Shown: positions 1 through 8,690 of the stretch, one piece after another
Position numbering within the stretch: position 1 is the stretch's first letter
How the letters are laid out: every line of letters begins with the position of its first letter
Assembly (NCBI GenBank): GCA_002310055.1
Contig: DBXS01000020.1
Coordinates: 10,522-57,762 of the forward strand
Reading direction: 5' to 3'
From: Clostridiales bacterium UBA1206
Lineage (GTDB): Bacteria; Bacillota; Clostridia; Oscillospirales; CAG-382
Length of the DNA stretch: 47,241 nucleotides
The notes under the pieces: generated by a model
Seen by the model: only the letters and a program-made list of their open reading frames with translations
Databases searched by the model: none
What the model was told of the DNA's origin: nothing
Made by a program: the position numbers and the translations under genes

Positions 1-56
1 GTGTCCTTAAGAACACTCGGCGTTTCGGGAGCTTTTTGCGTTTATGGCAGAAAAAC

Positions 57-2813
57 CTATCTGTTGCGGATGGCGTCGATGGGCTTTTTGGAAGCGATAT
101 GTTTTACCGGCAGGAACGAGGCGATCGCCGCCACGCCCACGCTTATCAAAAGCAGCAGTGCGAGCTGTCTGAGCCCGAAATGGAGCACGGTGACGAGCAG
201 CCCTTCCCTGCGTATGCGCGCGTTTATGACCGCCACGATTATCGCGGAAGCCGCTGACGAAAGCAAAAAGTTAGCCATTGCTATTATAAAGCTTTCGCTG
301 AAGAATATGCGGAACACGTCCGCGGAGCGCGAACCGATGGCGCGCAGTATGCCTATTTCCTGCTTTTTGTACGCCACGCTCGAGGCGATGAACGCCGAAA
401 ACAGCACCGCGGCGAACACCGCGAAGAACAGGCCCACCCACACGAACACGCGCGATATTTCGTAGAACACCTCGTTCAGTGAATCCAGTTCAAACGTCGC
501 TCCGCTCTGAAGCGGGTAGACGACTCCGTCGTCGGTCGAATAACAATAGCTCACCAGTTCCTTTATCCCGCTCGCCGTCGAAGGCATCGCCGCCACGGCG
601 CAGCTGTAAACGGTCTCGCCCGGCAAAGTCATTTCGTCGAACACGGCGTCCGACACCGCAAAGGCGTAAATGTTTTTCTTGTTATAGCCCGGGTCGTCAG
701 GATCCGGTCCCGGTATGACGCCCACCACGGTAAAGCCTTCGAGACACGTTTCTCTGTAATTATAGTTGTAATACAGATCCATTTGTCCCGCTTTGGCGAA
801 CAGTTCGGCAACTTTTTCAACGTCTTCTACCGTTTCCGTGCCGCTGTATATGTCGGTGAGGTACATCCCTTCGGCGCAGACGATTATCTCGCGGTCGCCG
901 AGAGCCGTGCGTTCGCCGTCGAACCAGATCACCGAATCCCGCACTTCGTCGAGCCGCACTATGCGCTCGCCGCTTACGGAAACGGTGTATTCGTTTTCGT
1001 ATTTTCCCATACGCGGGGCAGATACGGAGTCGCCGGCGTTGAGCGCTATATATTTTTTGATGAATCCTTTGCCGGTGAACAGCGCGGAGCACAGGCTGTA
1101 ATTCAGCTCGTTGGAAAGCTCCATCGCGCCCGCGGCGCGCAGAAGCATATCCTTGGTGTCGGTCTCGTCGATCGGCAGCCGCCAGATAAAATCGTAGCGC
1201 GAAATATCGAACCCGGTGTCGATCACGCCGGTGACGGTGTATTCGGTGCCGCGCAGCAAAAGAGTCTTTCCCACGAGGTCCTGCGGCGAAGATATTTTGA
1301 CGGATTTCTCTTCGCCCGCCGCGCGGTAGCCGCACGCGGCGAAGGTGTCGTATATGTATTTGCTCACGGCGATACCTTCCGCGTCGTTTTCGGCGGGAAG
1401 ACTGCCCGCAAGCAGCGTATAGCCGGTTTTTTTCAACAGCTCCGCGTCTGCTTCCACAAATCCGGCGGCGTAGGTCGCGTATTTGTCGGTGCTGCGCATC
1501 AGTTCCGTGACGGCGGAAGCCAGATCGCCCAGATTGGACGAAAACTCCATGGCACCGCGGTAGCCGTCGGGCTTGTAGAATCCGGTGAACGTAAGGCCTG
1601 TCTCTTCGGTCAGCTGCGCAACGACCGAGTCGGTGATGTCTTCGAACACCCAGCGCCGGTAGTCTTTGCCCACGCCGTAGCGGTCGGCGCGCTTTATCAC
1701 CGAAGCGTACGTGATGTTGCTGTCGATTATGGAATCGGTGCAGGCGCGGATATGGTCGTAGCTCGCAAAGGTGCTCGAAAGCGCGAACAGCGTGAACGCC
1801 ACCAGCGAAAGCAGTATCGTGAACACCAGCCGCACCTTTTTGTGCCTGAGCGCGCTCGCGCCTATGCGGGACGCGCTTTTAAGCGGCAGCTTGGAGCGTA
1901 TGAGCGAAAAGCCGTAATTCTTTTGCGACACGATGCTTTCGGGCTCGGTCGGCGCGAACGCGGCGCCGGATTTCGATACCGGCTTCGCCGCGGTTATGCG
2001 CTTTTCGTGCCCGGCGAGATATTCGTTTATCTGCAGTCTGTCTTCCTCGGTAAGGTGATATTCCGGCGGTATGATGATGGTGTCGCCGTCGTATACGGGG
2101 CCTGCGGGCGTTTTTTCCTCCTCCGCCGCCGCAGCGCGGGCGACGAGCGAAACGTCGTCGATCACTCTGCCGTCGGCGAGCTCTATTATGCGGTCGGCGT
2201 AGCCTTCGGCGAATTCGCGGTCGTGCGATACGACTATGACCAGATGCTCGTGCGAAAGCTTTTTGAGCGTGTCGAACACCTGCTTCCCCGTGGCGCTGTC
2301 GAGCGCGCCGGTGGGTTCGTCGGCAAAAATTATCTCGGGGTTCTTGACCAGCGCGCGGGCTATCGCCACTCGCTGTTTCTGCCCGCCCGAAAGCTCGTTG
2401 GGGCGGCGCTGGCCGTAGCCTTCAAGGTCTACCTCTTTCAGAATGCGGTTTATCTCTTCGTCCGTGGCTTTGCGGCTTTGCAGTTCTATCGCCAGCGCCA
2501 CGTTGGCGCCTACCGAAAATTCTTCAAGTATGTTGTATTCCTGAAAAATGAACCCTATATAGGTGTTGCGGTAGGAATCGAAATGCGACTGGTCAAAATC
2601 GCGCGTGGAAGTCCCCTTGACTATGATGTCGCCGCTGTCGCAGCGGTCGAGCCCGCCCAGCACGTTGAGCAGCGTGGATTTTCCGCTGCCGGATTTTCCG
2701 AGCAGAAAGATCATTCCCGTGTCCGGGAACGTAAGCGAAACGTTGTCCAGCGCCTTTACCGGCACGCCCTTTTTGGGCTTGTAGGTCTTGCAAAGGTCTT
2801 TACAACTAAGCAT
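57..2813 (-). CDS. MacB/FtsX-type ABC transporter, fused ATPase and permease
   Basis: A single chain carries an ABC ATPase and an FtsX-like permease, so it probably acts as a membrane exporter or mechanotransmission ABC protein of the MacB/LolCDE class. Seen: Walker A GKSGSGKST at residues 39-47, signature LSGGQKQR, Walker B followed by DEPTGALDS, a charged linker to about residue 320, one membrane helix (LVFTILLSLVAFTLFAL), a long extracytoplasmic region, then three C-terminal helices with the FtsX-typical AYKKQEIGILRAIGS segment. I chose the ATG at 2813 because AAAGGA lies 9 bases upstream; an in-frame TTG at 2822 is badly spaced. It starts 5 bases after the FTR-like gene stop, so it is the last gene of a thioredoxin/FTR/exporter operon. 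The substrate cannot be read from sequence. About 918 residues, complete. Confidence 0.9.
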   Translation of the reverse strand: MLSCKDLCKTYKPKKGVPVKALDNVSLTFPDTGMIFLLGKSGSGKSTLLNVLGGLDRCDSGDIIVKGTSTRDFDQSHFDSYRNTYIGFIFQEYNILEEFSVGANVALAIELQSRKATDEEINRILKEVDLEGYGQRRPNELSGGQKQRVAIARALVKNPEIIFADEPTGALDSATGKQVFDTLKKLSHEHLVIVVSHDREFAEGYADRIIELADGRVIDDVSLVARAAAAEEEKTPAGPVYDGDTIIIPPEYHLTEEDRLQINEYLAGHEKRITAAKPVSKSGAAFAPTEPESIVSQKNYGFSLIRSKLPLKSASRIGASALRHKKVRLVFTILLSLVAFTLFALSSTFASYDHIRACTDSIIDSNITYASVIKRADRYGVGKDYRRWVFEDITDSVVAQLTEETGLTFTGFYKPDGYRGAMEFSSNLGDLASAVTELMRSTDKYATYAAGFVEADAELLKKTGYTLLAGSLPAENDAEGIAVSKYIYDTFAACGYRAAGEEKSVKISSPQDLVGKTLLLRGTEYTVTGVIDTGFDISRYDFIWRLPIDETDTKDMLLRAAGAMELSNELNYSLCSALFTGKGFIKKYIALNAGDSVSAPRMGKYENEYTVSVSGERIVRLDEVRDSVIWFDGERTALGDREIIVCAEGMYLTDIYSGTETVEDVEKVAELFAKAGQMDLYYNYNYRETCLEGFTVVGVIPGPDPDDPGYNKKNIYAFAVSDAVFDEMTLPGETVYSCAVAAMPSTASGIKELVSYCYSTDDGVVYPLQSGATFELDSLNEVFYEISRVFVWVGLFFAVFAAVLFSAFIASSVAYKKQEIGILRAIGSRSADVFRIFFSESFIIAMANFLLSSAASAIIVAVINARIRREGLLVTVLHFGLRQLALLLLISVGVAAIASFLPVKHIASKKPIDAIRNR

Positions 2814-2818
2814 TACGG

Positions 2819-3025
2819 TCAATCCTTTCCGTCTTTTTCCTTATAATAAAGCATACAGTGGCAGAACCCCTCAAAATCGGGGTCGGCTATCTGGTCGCGG
2901 AATTCCTTGCACATACATTTGGTGTCGGGCGTGGATTCGCGGCGGCAGGGGCAGTACCCGCCGCGCGCTTTGAGCCCTTCGCGTATGGCTTCCACAATGG
3001 ATTTATCGGGGTTGAGCTTTACCAT
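2819..3025 (-). CDS. Ferredoxin:thioredoxin reductase catalytic-subunit-like protein
   Basis: A 68-residue protein resembling the catalytic (beta) subunit of ferredoxin:thioredoxin reductase, which uses a 4Fe-4S cluster and a neighbouring disulfide to pass electrons to thioredoxin. Seen: three C-x-C pairs, CPC at 25-27, CMC at 37-39 and CHC at 55-57. The plant and cyanobacterial enzyme has CPC-x16-CPC-x8-CHC. Here the spacing is CPC-x9-CMC-x15-CHC, with the same total span. No variable (alpha) subunit gene lies nearby. The start ATG at 3025 follows an AGGTGA ribosome binding site that overlaps the thioredoxin stop codon, so the two genes are tightly coupled. The inferred role is reduction of the adjacent thioredoxin by ferredoxin in an anaerobe. 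Confidence 0.8.
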   Translation of the reverse strand: MVKLNPDKSIVEAIREGLKARGGYCPCRRESTPDTKCMCKEFRDQIADPDFEGFCHCMLYYKEKDGKD

Positions 3026-3030
3026 CGCGT

Positions 3031-3345
3031 TCACCTGTACTGTTCGAACAGCTTTGCGAGCTGCTCGGCTTTGAGATATCCTTCGTGGCGGTATATCATT
3101 TTTCCGCCCTTTATGAACGCCAGCGTGGGGATGGCGTTCACGCGGAACGCGTCGGCGAGCTCGGGCTGTTCGTCCACGTTGACTTTGCACAGCTTGACTC
3201 CGTCGGTATCGGGCAGGGAATCGAACTCGGCGGCGATCATACGGCAGGGGCCGCACCACGTCGCCCAGAAATCCACCACCGCAAGGCGTTCGTATTTGAG
3301 CGCCTCGGTTTCAAAATTTTCCTTGGTCACAACGGTGTGTTTCAT
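3031..3345 (-). CDS. trxA: Thioredoxin
   Basis: A 104-residue classical thioredoxin, a cytoplasmic dithiol reductant. Seen: the active site WATWCGPCRM at about residues 27-36, the conserved VNVDEQPELA stretch, the cis-proline region AIPTLAFIKGG, and the usual family length. The start is supported by AAGGAGGAA directly upstream. It is the first gene of an operon with the FTR-like protein (5-base gap) and the ABC exporter. The partner gene suggests that electrons may arrive from ferredoxin rather than only from an NADPH-dependent thioredoxin reductase; no such reductase gene is in this window. Confidence 0.95.
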   Translation of the reverse strand: MKHTVVTKENFETEALKYERLAVVDFWATWCGPCRMIAAEFDSLPDTDGVKLCKVNVDEQPELADAFRVNAIPTLAFIKGGKMIYRHEGYLKAEQLAKLFEQYR

Positions 3346-3382
3346 TTTTATTCCTCCTTGTTACGGGTATTTTTACGTTATT

Positions 3383-3411
3383 ATCTTACATTAATCCGGC
3401 GGTTTTGTAAA
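3383..3411 (-). promoter_or_regulatory. Sigma-A-type promoter of the trx operon
   Basis: On the minus strand, TTTACA (3406-3411) and TAAGAT (3383-3388) are separated by exactly 17 bases. This gives a start near 3376 and a leader of about 30 bases that ends in the AAGGAGG of trxA. It is divergent from the promoter at 3495-3523. Confidence 0.6.
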
Positions 3412-3494
3412 TAGCGGAATATCAAAAGTATGTAAACATTTTGTATTCTTTTGCAAAAAACGCCCGCATCCCGCCGCGGAAGGAATAAAAAATG

Positions 3495-3523
3495 TTGATT
3501 TTCGCGCCCGTGCGTGGTACAAT
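3495..3523 (+). promoter_or_regulatory. Sigma-A-type promoter for the secreted protein-GH78-CotH operon
   Basis: TTGATT (3495-3500), a 17-base spacer, then TACAAT (3518-3523). Transcription would begin near 3530. This excludes the in-frame ATG at 3492 as a start and supports the ATG at 3564. Confidence 0.7.
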
Positions 3524-3563
3524 AGACGTACCGAAAAAAACGAATCCGAGGTGTTTTTGCGTT

Positions 3564-4055
3564 ATGAATTCAAAAAAGATAACCATCCTGCTTTTTGCGG
3601 CGCTTTTATGCGCGTCCCTGTGCTTCGCCGCGGCGGCGGAAGCGCCGGAGATCAGCGCCGAATCCGCGGCCGAAACGTGCAGTCTCAGCATTTCCACCGA
3701 TAACTGCTTTTTCGTGTACGCCGGCACGCGCGACACCGTGCCGAACAAGCTCGCAAAGGGGACTTCGTTCAGCTTCAATCTGGTGTTCGACCCGGGCAAG
3801 AGTTCCTCGCAGGTCACGGTCTACGCCAACGGGACGGAGATCCCGCTCGAAGACGGCAAATACACCTACACAATAAACGAAGACACGGTCTTTGAAGTAA
3901 TCACCGACGGCAGCCGTCCGTCCGGCGGCGGCAAAAAGCTTTCGCTCGGCGAGATAATGCTCATCATCTGCGGCGTCGCCACCGTCGGCGTGGTCGTCTG
4001 GGTCGTAGTTTCCAACAAAATCGAACAAAAGAAAACGGGAGTGAAGAAACAATGA
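3564..4055 (+). CDS. Secreted, C-terminally membrane-anchored protein of unknown function
   Basis: I do not recognise a family. The 163-residue protein has a signal peptide (MNSKKITILLFAALLCASL, then Ala-rich), an extracellular domain of about 90 residues with a beta-rich look, a Gly/Ser/Pro linker near residue 120, one membrane helix (IMLIICGVATVGVVVWVVV) and a basic tail. It would be a small wall- or membrane-associated protein facing outward. The start at 3564 has GAGGTG about 10 bases upstream and lies downstream of the mapped promoter. The stop overlaps the start of the GH78 gene as ATGA, so the two are translationally coupled. It may be a surface accessory of the carbohydrate operon, but that rests only on position. 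Confidence 0.75.
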   Translation: MNSKKITILLFAALLCASLCFAAAAEAPEISAESAAETCSLSISTDNCFFVYAGTRDTVPNKLAKGTSFSFNLVFDPGKSSSQVTVYANGTEIPLEDGKYTYTINEDTVFEVITDGSRPSGGGKKLSLGEIMLIICGVATVGVVVWVVVSNKIEQKKTGVKKQ

Positions 4056-6304
4056 AACTATGCGAAGTTTTCGTTTCGGCGACTACTGAGAAAAACGAAT
4101 TTACCCGCCACGTCCCGGCGCCGTATATAAGAAAAAGCTTTACGCTCAAAGAAACGCCCGAACGCGCTGAACTCAACGTGTGCGGGCTGGGATTCTACCG
4201 TATGTTCGTCAACGGCAGGGAACTCACCCGCGGCGTGCTCGCGCCGTATATCTCCAATTCCGACGATATGTGCTGCTACGACATATACGATCTCAAAAAC
4301 GTGCTCCGCGCCGGCAAAAACGCGGTGACGTTCATACTCGGCAACGGTATGCAGAACGGCATAGGCGGCAGAGTGTGGGATTTTGAGACGGCGGCGTTCA
4401 GGTCTTCGCCCAAGCTCGCGTGCTCGCTCGAATGCGACGGCGAAACGGTGTTTGCTTCGATGGAAGACGCAGTCTGCGCCGATTCGCCCATAACTTTCGA
4501 CGATCTGCGCTCGGGCGAAAGATACGATATGCGGCTTTACGACGAAAAAGTCTTCGACGCGGATTACGACGATTCCGCGTGGAAAAAAGTGATGATCGCC
4601 GAAACGCCCAAGGGCGAAAAACGCGCCCGCGTTTCCGACCCCGTGGTGATCTCGCATTACCTGCACGGTAAACTCATAGGCACGGGCGGATTCAAGGAGC
4701 CCGAGGATAAGAATATAGTCAAAAACTGCAGCTTCCCGCTGCCCGAAGACGAAGTCGTGACTCGCGGCTACGTCTACGATTTCGGCTTCAACACCGCCGG
4801 TATGTTCCGCGTGCGCCTCAACGCGCGCGAAGGGCAGAAGGTCATCCTTCAGTTCGGCGAAGTGTTCGAAAACGGCGTGCTCGATATCACGCAGATGTAT
4901 TTCCTGCCGCACGGCTACGACCACCGCGCCGTGCTGATCTGCCGCGGGGGCGAAAATATCTACGCGCCGTCGTTCACCTATTTCGGCGCGCGCTACTGCC
5001 TGATAAGCGGCATAGACGAAGAACAGGCGAAAGAGCTGGATATAGATTTCGGCGTGTGCCACAGCGATCTCAGGCGGCGCGGCTTCTTCGCCTGCTCGAA
5101 TCCGGTCGCAAACGCGCTCTACGCCAACTGCATCCGGTCGGATCTTGCCAATTTCGTGCATTTTCCCACCGATTGCCCCCAGCGCGAAAAGAACGGCTGG
5201 ACCGGCGACGCTTCGGTATCGGCGGAACAGTTTATGACCAATTTCGAATGCCTGGATTCGTTCGCCGAATGGCTCAAACATATTCAGAAAGCCCAGCGCC
5301 CGAGCGGCGAGCTGCCGGGGATAATACCCACCGGCGGCTGGGGATTCGCCTGGGGCAACGGCCCCGGCTGGGACGCGGTCTGCGTGAACCTGCCCTACGC
5401 GGCGTGGAAATTCGACGGCGACACCGGGATCTTGCGCGACAACGCCGATATGATAGACAAATACTTTGATTATCTCGATACCAAAGTCCGTCCCGACGGG
5501 CTGTACGAGTTCGGTCTCGGCGACTGGTGCCCCGTGGGTATGGTCATCAAGGCGCCGCTCAAGCTCACCGATTCCTGCACGCTTTACGATATCCTTTGCA
5601 AAGGCGAAAAGATATTTGAAAAGCTCGGTATGCTATCCCGCGCCGCAAAGGCGAAAGAAAAAGCCGCGCGTTTACGCGCCGCTATACGCAAAGAACTCAT
5701 AAACGGTTATACCGCCGCGGGCGAATGCCAGACCTCCCAGGCGATGACGCTGTATTACGGCATATTCGACGAAGACGAGTTCGACGGGGCGTACAAAGTG
5801 CTTAACGACATGATCGATTCAACGGGCGGACATTTCGACGGCGGCATTTTCGGCGCGCGCACGCTGTTCCGCTTGCTTGCCGAACACGGCGACGCCGCAA
5901 AGGCGTTCGATATGATCTGCCGCACCGACGGGCCTTCGTTCGGCGAATGGGTCGCGCAGGGCGCTACGTCGATGTACGAAAACTTCGGCGAGCCGCAGTC
6001 GCGCAACCACCATTTCTTCGGCGATATATCGGCTTTCTTTATCAAGCATATCGCCGGCATAGACTATTCGCGGTTCGACGGCGTTCCGCGCGCGGTGATC
6101 TCGCCCGCGTTCATCCCCGGGCTGGATTTTGCGCGAGGCGAGACCTGCGGAGTAAGGGCCGAATGGCGCCGCAAGGGCAATAAGATACTGCTCACCGTCG
6201 CCCCCGGCGAAGCCACGGGCAGGATCGTCCTGCAAAGCGGCGCGTTTGAAGACGGCACGCGCGAAAAAGAACTGAAATGCGGAAGATACGTTATAACGTT
6301 ATAA
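4052..6304 (+). CDS. GH78 alpha-L-rhamnosidase family protein, cytoplasmic
   Basis: A 750-residue glycoside hydrolase family 78 protein, expected to remove terminal L-rhamnose from oligosaccharides or glycosides. Seen: N-terminal beta-sandwich domains (GLGFYRMFVNGREL, LAPYISN, ILGNGMQNGIGG), then the (alpha/alpha)6 catalytic core with DCPQREKNGWTGD at 374-386. This aligns exactly with D567, E572 and D579 of Bacillus RhaB. GATSMYE puts the second catalytic glutamate at 643, followed by SRNHHFFGDISAFF. There is no signal peptide, so it should act on imported substrates. The start overlaps the upstream stop (ATGA), and the end overlaps the CotH gene by 28 bases. Family assignment is firm; the exact sugar specificity is inferred. 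Confidence 0.92.
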   Translation: MKLCEVFVSATTEKNEFTRHVPAPYIRKSFTLKETPERAELNVCGLGFYRMFVNGRELTRGVLAPYISNSDDMCCYDIYDLKNVLRAGKNAVTFILGNGMQNGIGGRVWDFETAAFRSSPKLACSLECDGETVFASMEDAVCADSPITFDDLRSGERYDMRLYDEKVFDADYDDSAWKKVMIAETPKGEKRARVSDPVVISHYLHGKLIGTGGFKEPEDKNIVKNCSFPLPEDEVVTRGYVYDFGFNTAGMFRVRLNAREGQKVILQFGEVFENGVLDITQMYFLPHGYDHRAVLICRGGENIYAPSFTYFGARYCLISGIDEEQAKELDIDFGVCHSDLRRRGFFACSNPVANALYANCIRSDLANFVHFPTDCPQREKNGWTGDASVSAEQFMTNFECLDSFAEWLKHIQKAQRPSGELPGIIPTGGWGFAWGNGPGWDAVCVNLPYAAWKFDGDTGILRDNADMIDKYFDYLDTKVRPDGLYEFGLGDWCPVGMVIKAPLKLTDSCTLYDILCKGEKIFEKLGMLSRAAKAKEKAARLRAAIRKELINGYTAAGECQTSQAMTLYYGIFDEDEFDGAYKVLNDMIDSTGGHFDGGIFGARTLFRLLAEHGDAAKAFDMICRTDGPSFGEWVAQGATSMYENFGEPQSRNHHFFGDISAFFIKHIAGIDYSRFDGVPRAVISPAFIPGLDFARGETCGVRAEWRRKGNKILLTVAPGEATGRIVLQSGAFEDGTREKELKCGRYVITL

Positions 6305-7824
6305 GAATATTTTCGGCTTTTATGGCGGCGGCCATTGCGCTCGCCGCCTTTTTCGCTTGCTCGCACGCGGACGGAACCGAAAACTCCGCGTCCGGAACGA
6401 GCGTTGTCGAAGAAAGCTCCGCGGAGCCGCAGGCAAAGGCGTTCGGCTCGTACGAAGAGGCGGAGGAAGCGATATACGAACTGCGCCGCACCCGCTTTGA
6501 AAACGGCGCCTACGACAGGTCGGCGGCAGCGGCGTTCGAAGACGCGTGCTCCGACGCGGTCATGTATCTGCGGCACAACAGGGAAGACGAAGATTATCTG
6601 CAAAAGTGCTATGAGCTTTACGAAAAAATGATCGCCGCGCGCGACGCGGTGGATTATCTGCGCGGCGACGAGATGCGCGTGTATATCAACGTGAACGGGA
6701 CCGTGCGCGAAGACAGATACTGCAAATGCACGGTGTCGTTCGTCGATAAGGAAGGCGGCGGAATACCTTCCTGCAAGGATACTTCCGCACAGATACGCGT
6801 GCGCGGCAACTCGACCGCCGGCGCCGAAAAAAAGCCTTACAATATAAAGCTTTCCGCGGATATGCGCGTGCTCGGCATGGAAAGCGGCTCCAAGTGGGCG
6901 CTGCTCGCCAACCACTTCGACAAAACGCTCATACGCAACGAACTCGCGTTTTATCTCGCCGCCGAAGCGGGCGGATACGCCGCGCCCGATTCGCGGTTCG
7001 CCGAAGTATATCTGAACGGAAAACTCATAGGCAGCTACCTCGTCTGCGAGCCCGTCACCGACGGCAAACACCGCGCGGATATCGATACCGAAGCGGGCGA
7101 TTTTATCGCCGAGCGCGTAAAGGCGTGGGCGCCCGGCGCGCAGGACACGGTGACCACGCGCGAACTGGGGCTGAGGTTCGATATAGAATACGCCGCCGAT
7201 ATAAAAAAAGCCAAATCGGTCCTCAACGCCGCCGAACAGGCCATACTTTCGGGCGACGAGGAACGCATAAGGGAGTGCATAGACGTCGATTCGTTCGCCG
7301 CCATGTACGTCGTCCACGAGCTGCTCAAGGATTGCGACCTCACGTACGGCTCAACGTATATCTGCTGCAAAAACGGCGTGCTGTTTTTCGGCCCGGTATG
7401 GGATATGGACCTTTCCGCCGGCAACGTTTCGGATATCCATCCCGAAGAAAAGTATTATATTTATAACAACGTTTATCCGTACGGCGACGGCAGCGGCGAC
7501 AGCGCGCTCGGCGTCTGGGCGCGGCAGGAATGGCTTGAAAAACTGTATAACGCGCCGTTCTTTGCAGAGCTTGTAAAAGAAAAGTACGCATCCCTCACGC
7601 CGGTCATAGAAGATCTTTACGCCGAAGGCGGGTATATCGACACGCTGGTAAATCTCCACGGCGCGGCGTTCGAACGCAACTACAGCGACGCGGGCTGGGA
7701 TATCGGTTCGCACGCTTCGCCCTACGAAAGCCGGACCGTTTACCGCTCGCACGCCCAGGCGACGGAAGAGCTCAAGGACTGGCTCGAGCGCCGGCACGGT
7801 TTTTTGAAGAAGGAATTTGAATGA
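6277..7824 (+). CDS. CotH-type protein kinase domain lipoprotein
   Basis: A 515-residue lipoprotein with a CotH domain, the fold of the Bacillus spore-coat protein kinase CotH; many members occur outside sporulation. Seen: a basic N-terminus and hydrophobic stretch ending in a lipobox-like AFFAC (Cys about 28), an acidic Ser/Glu linker, a helical region to about 130, then CotH hallmarks IRVRGNSTAG, KKPYNIKLS, SKWALLANHFDKTLIRNEL, EVYLNGKLIGSYLVCE, and GPVWDMDLS with Asp at 376 and 378, likely metal or catalytic positions. The predicted location is the outer face of the membrane. It is the third gene of an operon with GH78 and a small surface protein. Being a CotH homologue is not by itself evidence of sporulation. 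Confidence 0.88.
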   Translation: MRKIRYNVIRIFSAFMAAAIALAAFFACSHADGTENSASGTSVVEESSAEPQAKAFGSYEEAEEAIYELRRTRFENGAYDRSAAAAFEDACSDAVMYLRHNREDEDYLQKCYELYEKMIAARDAVDYLRGDEMRVYINVNGTVREDRYCKCTVSFVDKEGGGIPSCKDTSAQIRVRGNSTAGAEKKPYNIKLSADMRVLGMESGSKWALLANHFDKTLIRNELAFYLAAEAGGYAAPDSRFAEVYLNGKLIGSYLVCEPVTDGKHRADIDTEAGDFIAERVKAWAPGAQDTVTTRELGLRFDIEYAADIKKAKSVLNAAEQAILSGDEERIRECIDVDSFAAMYVVHELLKDCDLTYGSTYICCKNGVLFFGPVWDMDLSAGNVSDIHPEEKYYIYNNVYPYGDGSGDSALGVWARQEWLEKLYNAPFFAELVKEKYASLTPVIEDLYAEGGYIDTLVNLHGAAFERNYSDAGWDIGSHASPYESRTVYRSHAQATEELKDWLERRHGFLKKEFE

Positions 7825-7825
7825 A

Positions 7826-7858
7826 AAAACCGGATGAACGCAACGTTCATCCGGTTTT
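7826..7858. terminator. Bidirectional intrinsic terminator between cotH-like and rpe
   Basis: A perfect 15-bp stem (7826-7840 with 7844-7858) closes a CAA loop. It begins two bases after the CotH stop. A-rich sequence on one side and T-rich sequence on the other (ACTTTTTTA) let it work for both convergent transcripts. Confidence 0.9.
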
Positions 7859-7870
7859 ACTTTTTTACGG

Positions 7871-8545
7871 TTACACAAGCCCTTTTACTGCGGCGCGAAG
7901 GTTTTCGACCGCCGTTTCAATATCGCCTTTGCCGAAAACGGCGCTGCCTGCCACCAGCACGTCGGCTCCGGCTCCAGCGGCGACCGGCGCGGTCTTTATA
8001 TCTATGCCGCCGTCGACCGAGACCAGCGTTTTGTACCCCTTGCGTTTTATGTGATTCTTGAGCAGCCGTATCTTTTCGGTGGCGGGATCCATATAGCTCT
8101 GGCCGCCGAACCCCGGCTCCACGCTCATCACCAGCACAAGGTCGCATTTTTCAAGCAGCGGATACACGCTCTGCACCTTTGTGCCGGGCTTTACCGAAAC
8201 GCCCGCCAGCTTGCCTTCGGCGCGGATCATATCCAGTACGGCGGAAGGATCTGACGTCGCCTCTATGTGGAACGTTATGCAGTCGCTCCCCGCGGAAGCG
8301 AACTGCTTTATGTAACGTTCGGGCGCGTCTATCATAAGATGGGTGTCGAAGAAAAGGCGCGTGGATTTGCGTATGGATCTTATCACCGGTATGCCGAACG
8401 AAATGTTGGGCACGAAAGCGCCGTCCATAACGTCCAGATGCAGCCATTTCACGCCAAGGCGTTCAAGCTCTTTCAGCTGTTCGCCCGCGCGCGCGAAATC
8501 GCACGAAAGCAGCGAGGGCGACAGCAATATCTCTTTTTTTCGCAT
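7871..8545 (-). CDS. rpe: Ribulose-phosphate 3-epimerase
   Basis: A 224-residue TIM-barrel enzyme that interconverts D-ribulose 5-phosphate and D-xylulose 5-phosphate in the pentose phosphate pathway. Seen: the N-terminal LSPSLLSCDF, HLDVMDGAFVPNISFG (H36, the catalytic Asp at 38), DTHLMI (metal His at 69), FHIEA, VMSVEPGFGGQ and the second catalytic Asp in SVDGGI. The start ATG at 8545 follows AAAGGA at good spacing. The reading frame stays open far upstream, but that extension lies across a consensus promoter and a hairpin leader and is not coding. Transcription should start near 8684. The gene ends before the shared terminator at 7826-7858. Confidence 0.96.
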   Translation of the reverse strand: MRKKEILLSPSLLSCDFARAGEQLKELERLGVKWLHLDVMDGAFVPNISFGIPVIRSIRKSTRLFFDTHLMIDAPERYIKQFASAGSDCITFHIEATSDPSAVLDMIRAEGKLAGVSVKPGTKVQSVYPLLEKCDLVLVMSVEPGFGGQSYMDPATEKIRLLKNHIKRKGYKTLVSVDGGIDIKTAPVAAGAGADVLVAGSAVFGKGDIETAVENLRAAVKGLV

Positions 8546-8617
8546 ATTCGTTTCCTTTCGCCTGTTAACGACATAGAATGTAATGTAAAGGCAAATCTTT
8601 GCTTTTATAAAGACCCT

Positions 8618-8686
8618 GCGTGCCGCGCGCCGGCGCGGAAGTGAAAGGCAAAGGAACCAACGGTTTTTCATCCGGCGCGCCCACGC
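8618..8686 (-). promoter_or_regulatory. Structured 5' leader of rpe
   Basis: The first roughly 70 bases of the predicted rpe transcript form a long-range hairpin. Nine perfect G-C-rich pairs (GCGCGCCGG with CCGGCGCGC) are extended by five more (GCGTG with CACGC) across a small internal loop, closing a loop of about 38 bases. The 5' side starts at the expected transcription start. About 70 further bases separate it from the rpe start codon. I do not recognise a known riboswitch class in it. Confidence 0.5.
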
Positions 8687-8690
8687 ATTC

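Noticed and set aside
783..2846. Long plus-strand open frame (687 codons) opposite the ABC transporter
   Set aside because: It is antisense to a gene with intact Walker, signature and FtsX motifs. It is Arg/Val/Tyr-rich with no family signal and arises from third-position G+C bias.
6277..7824. Reading the CotH gene as proof of a spore-former
   Set aside because: CotH domains occur widely in non-sporulating organisms, and no other spore gene is in the window.
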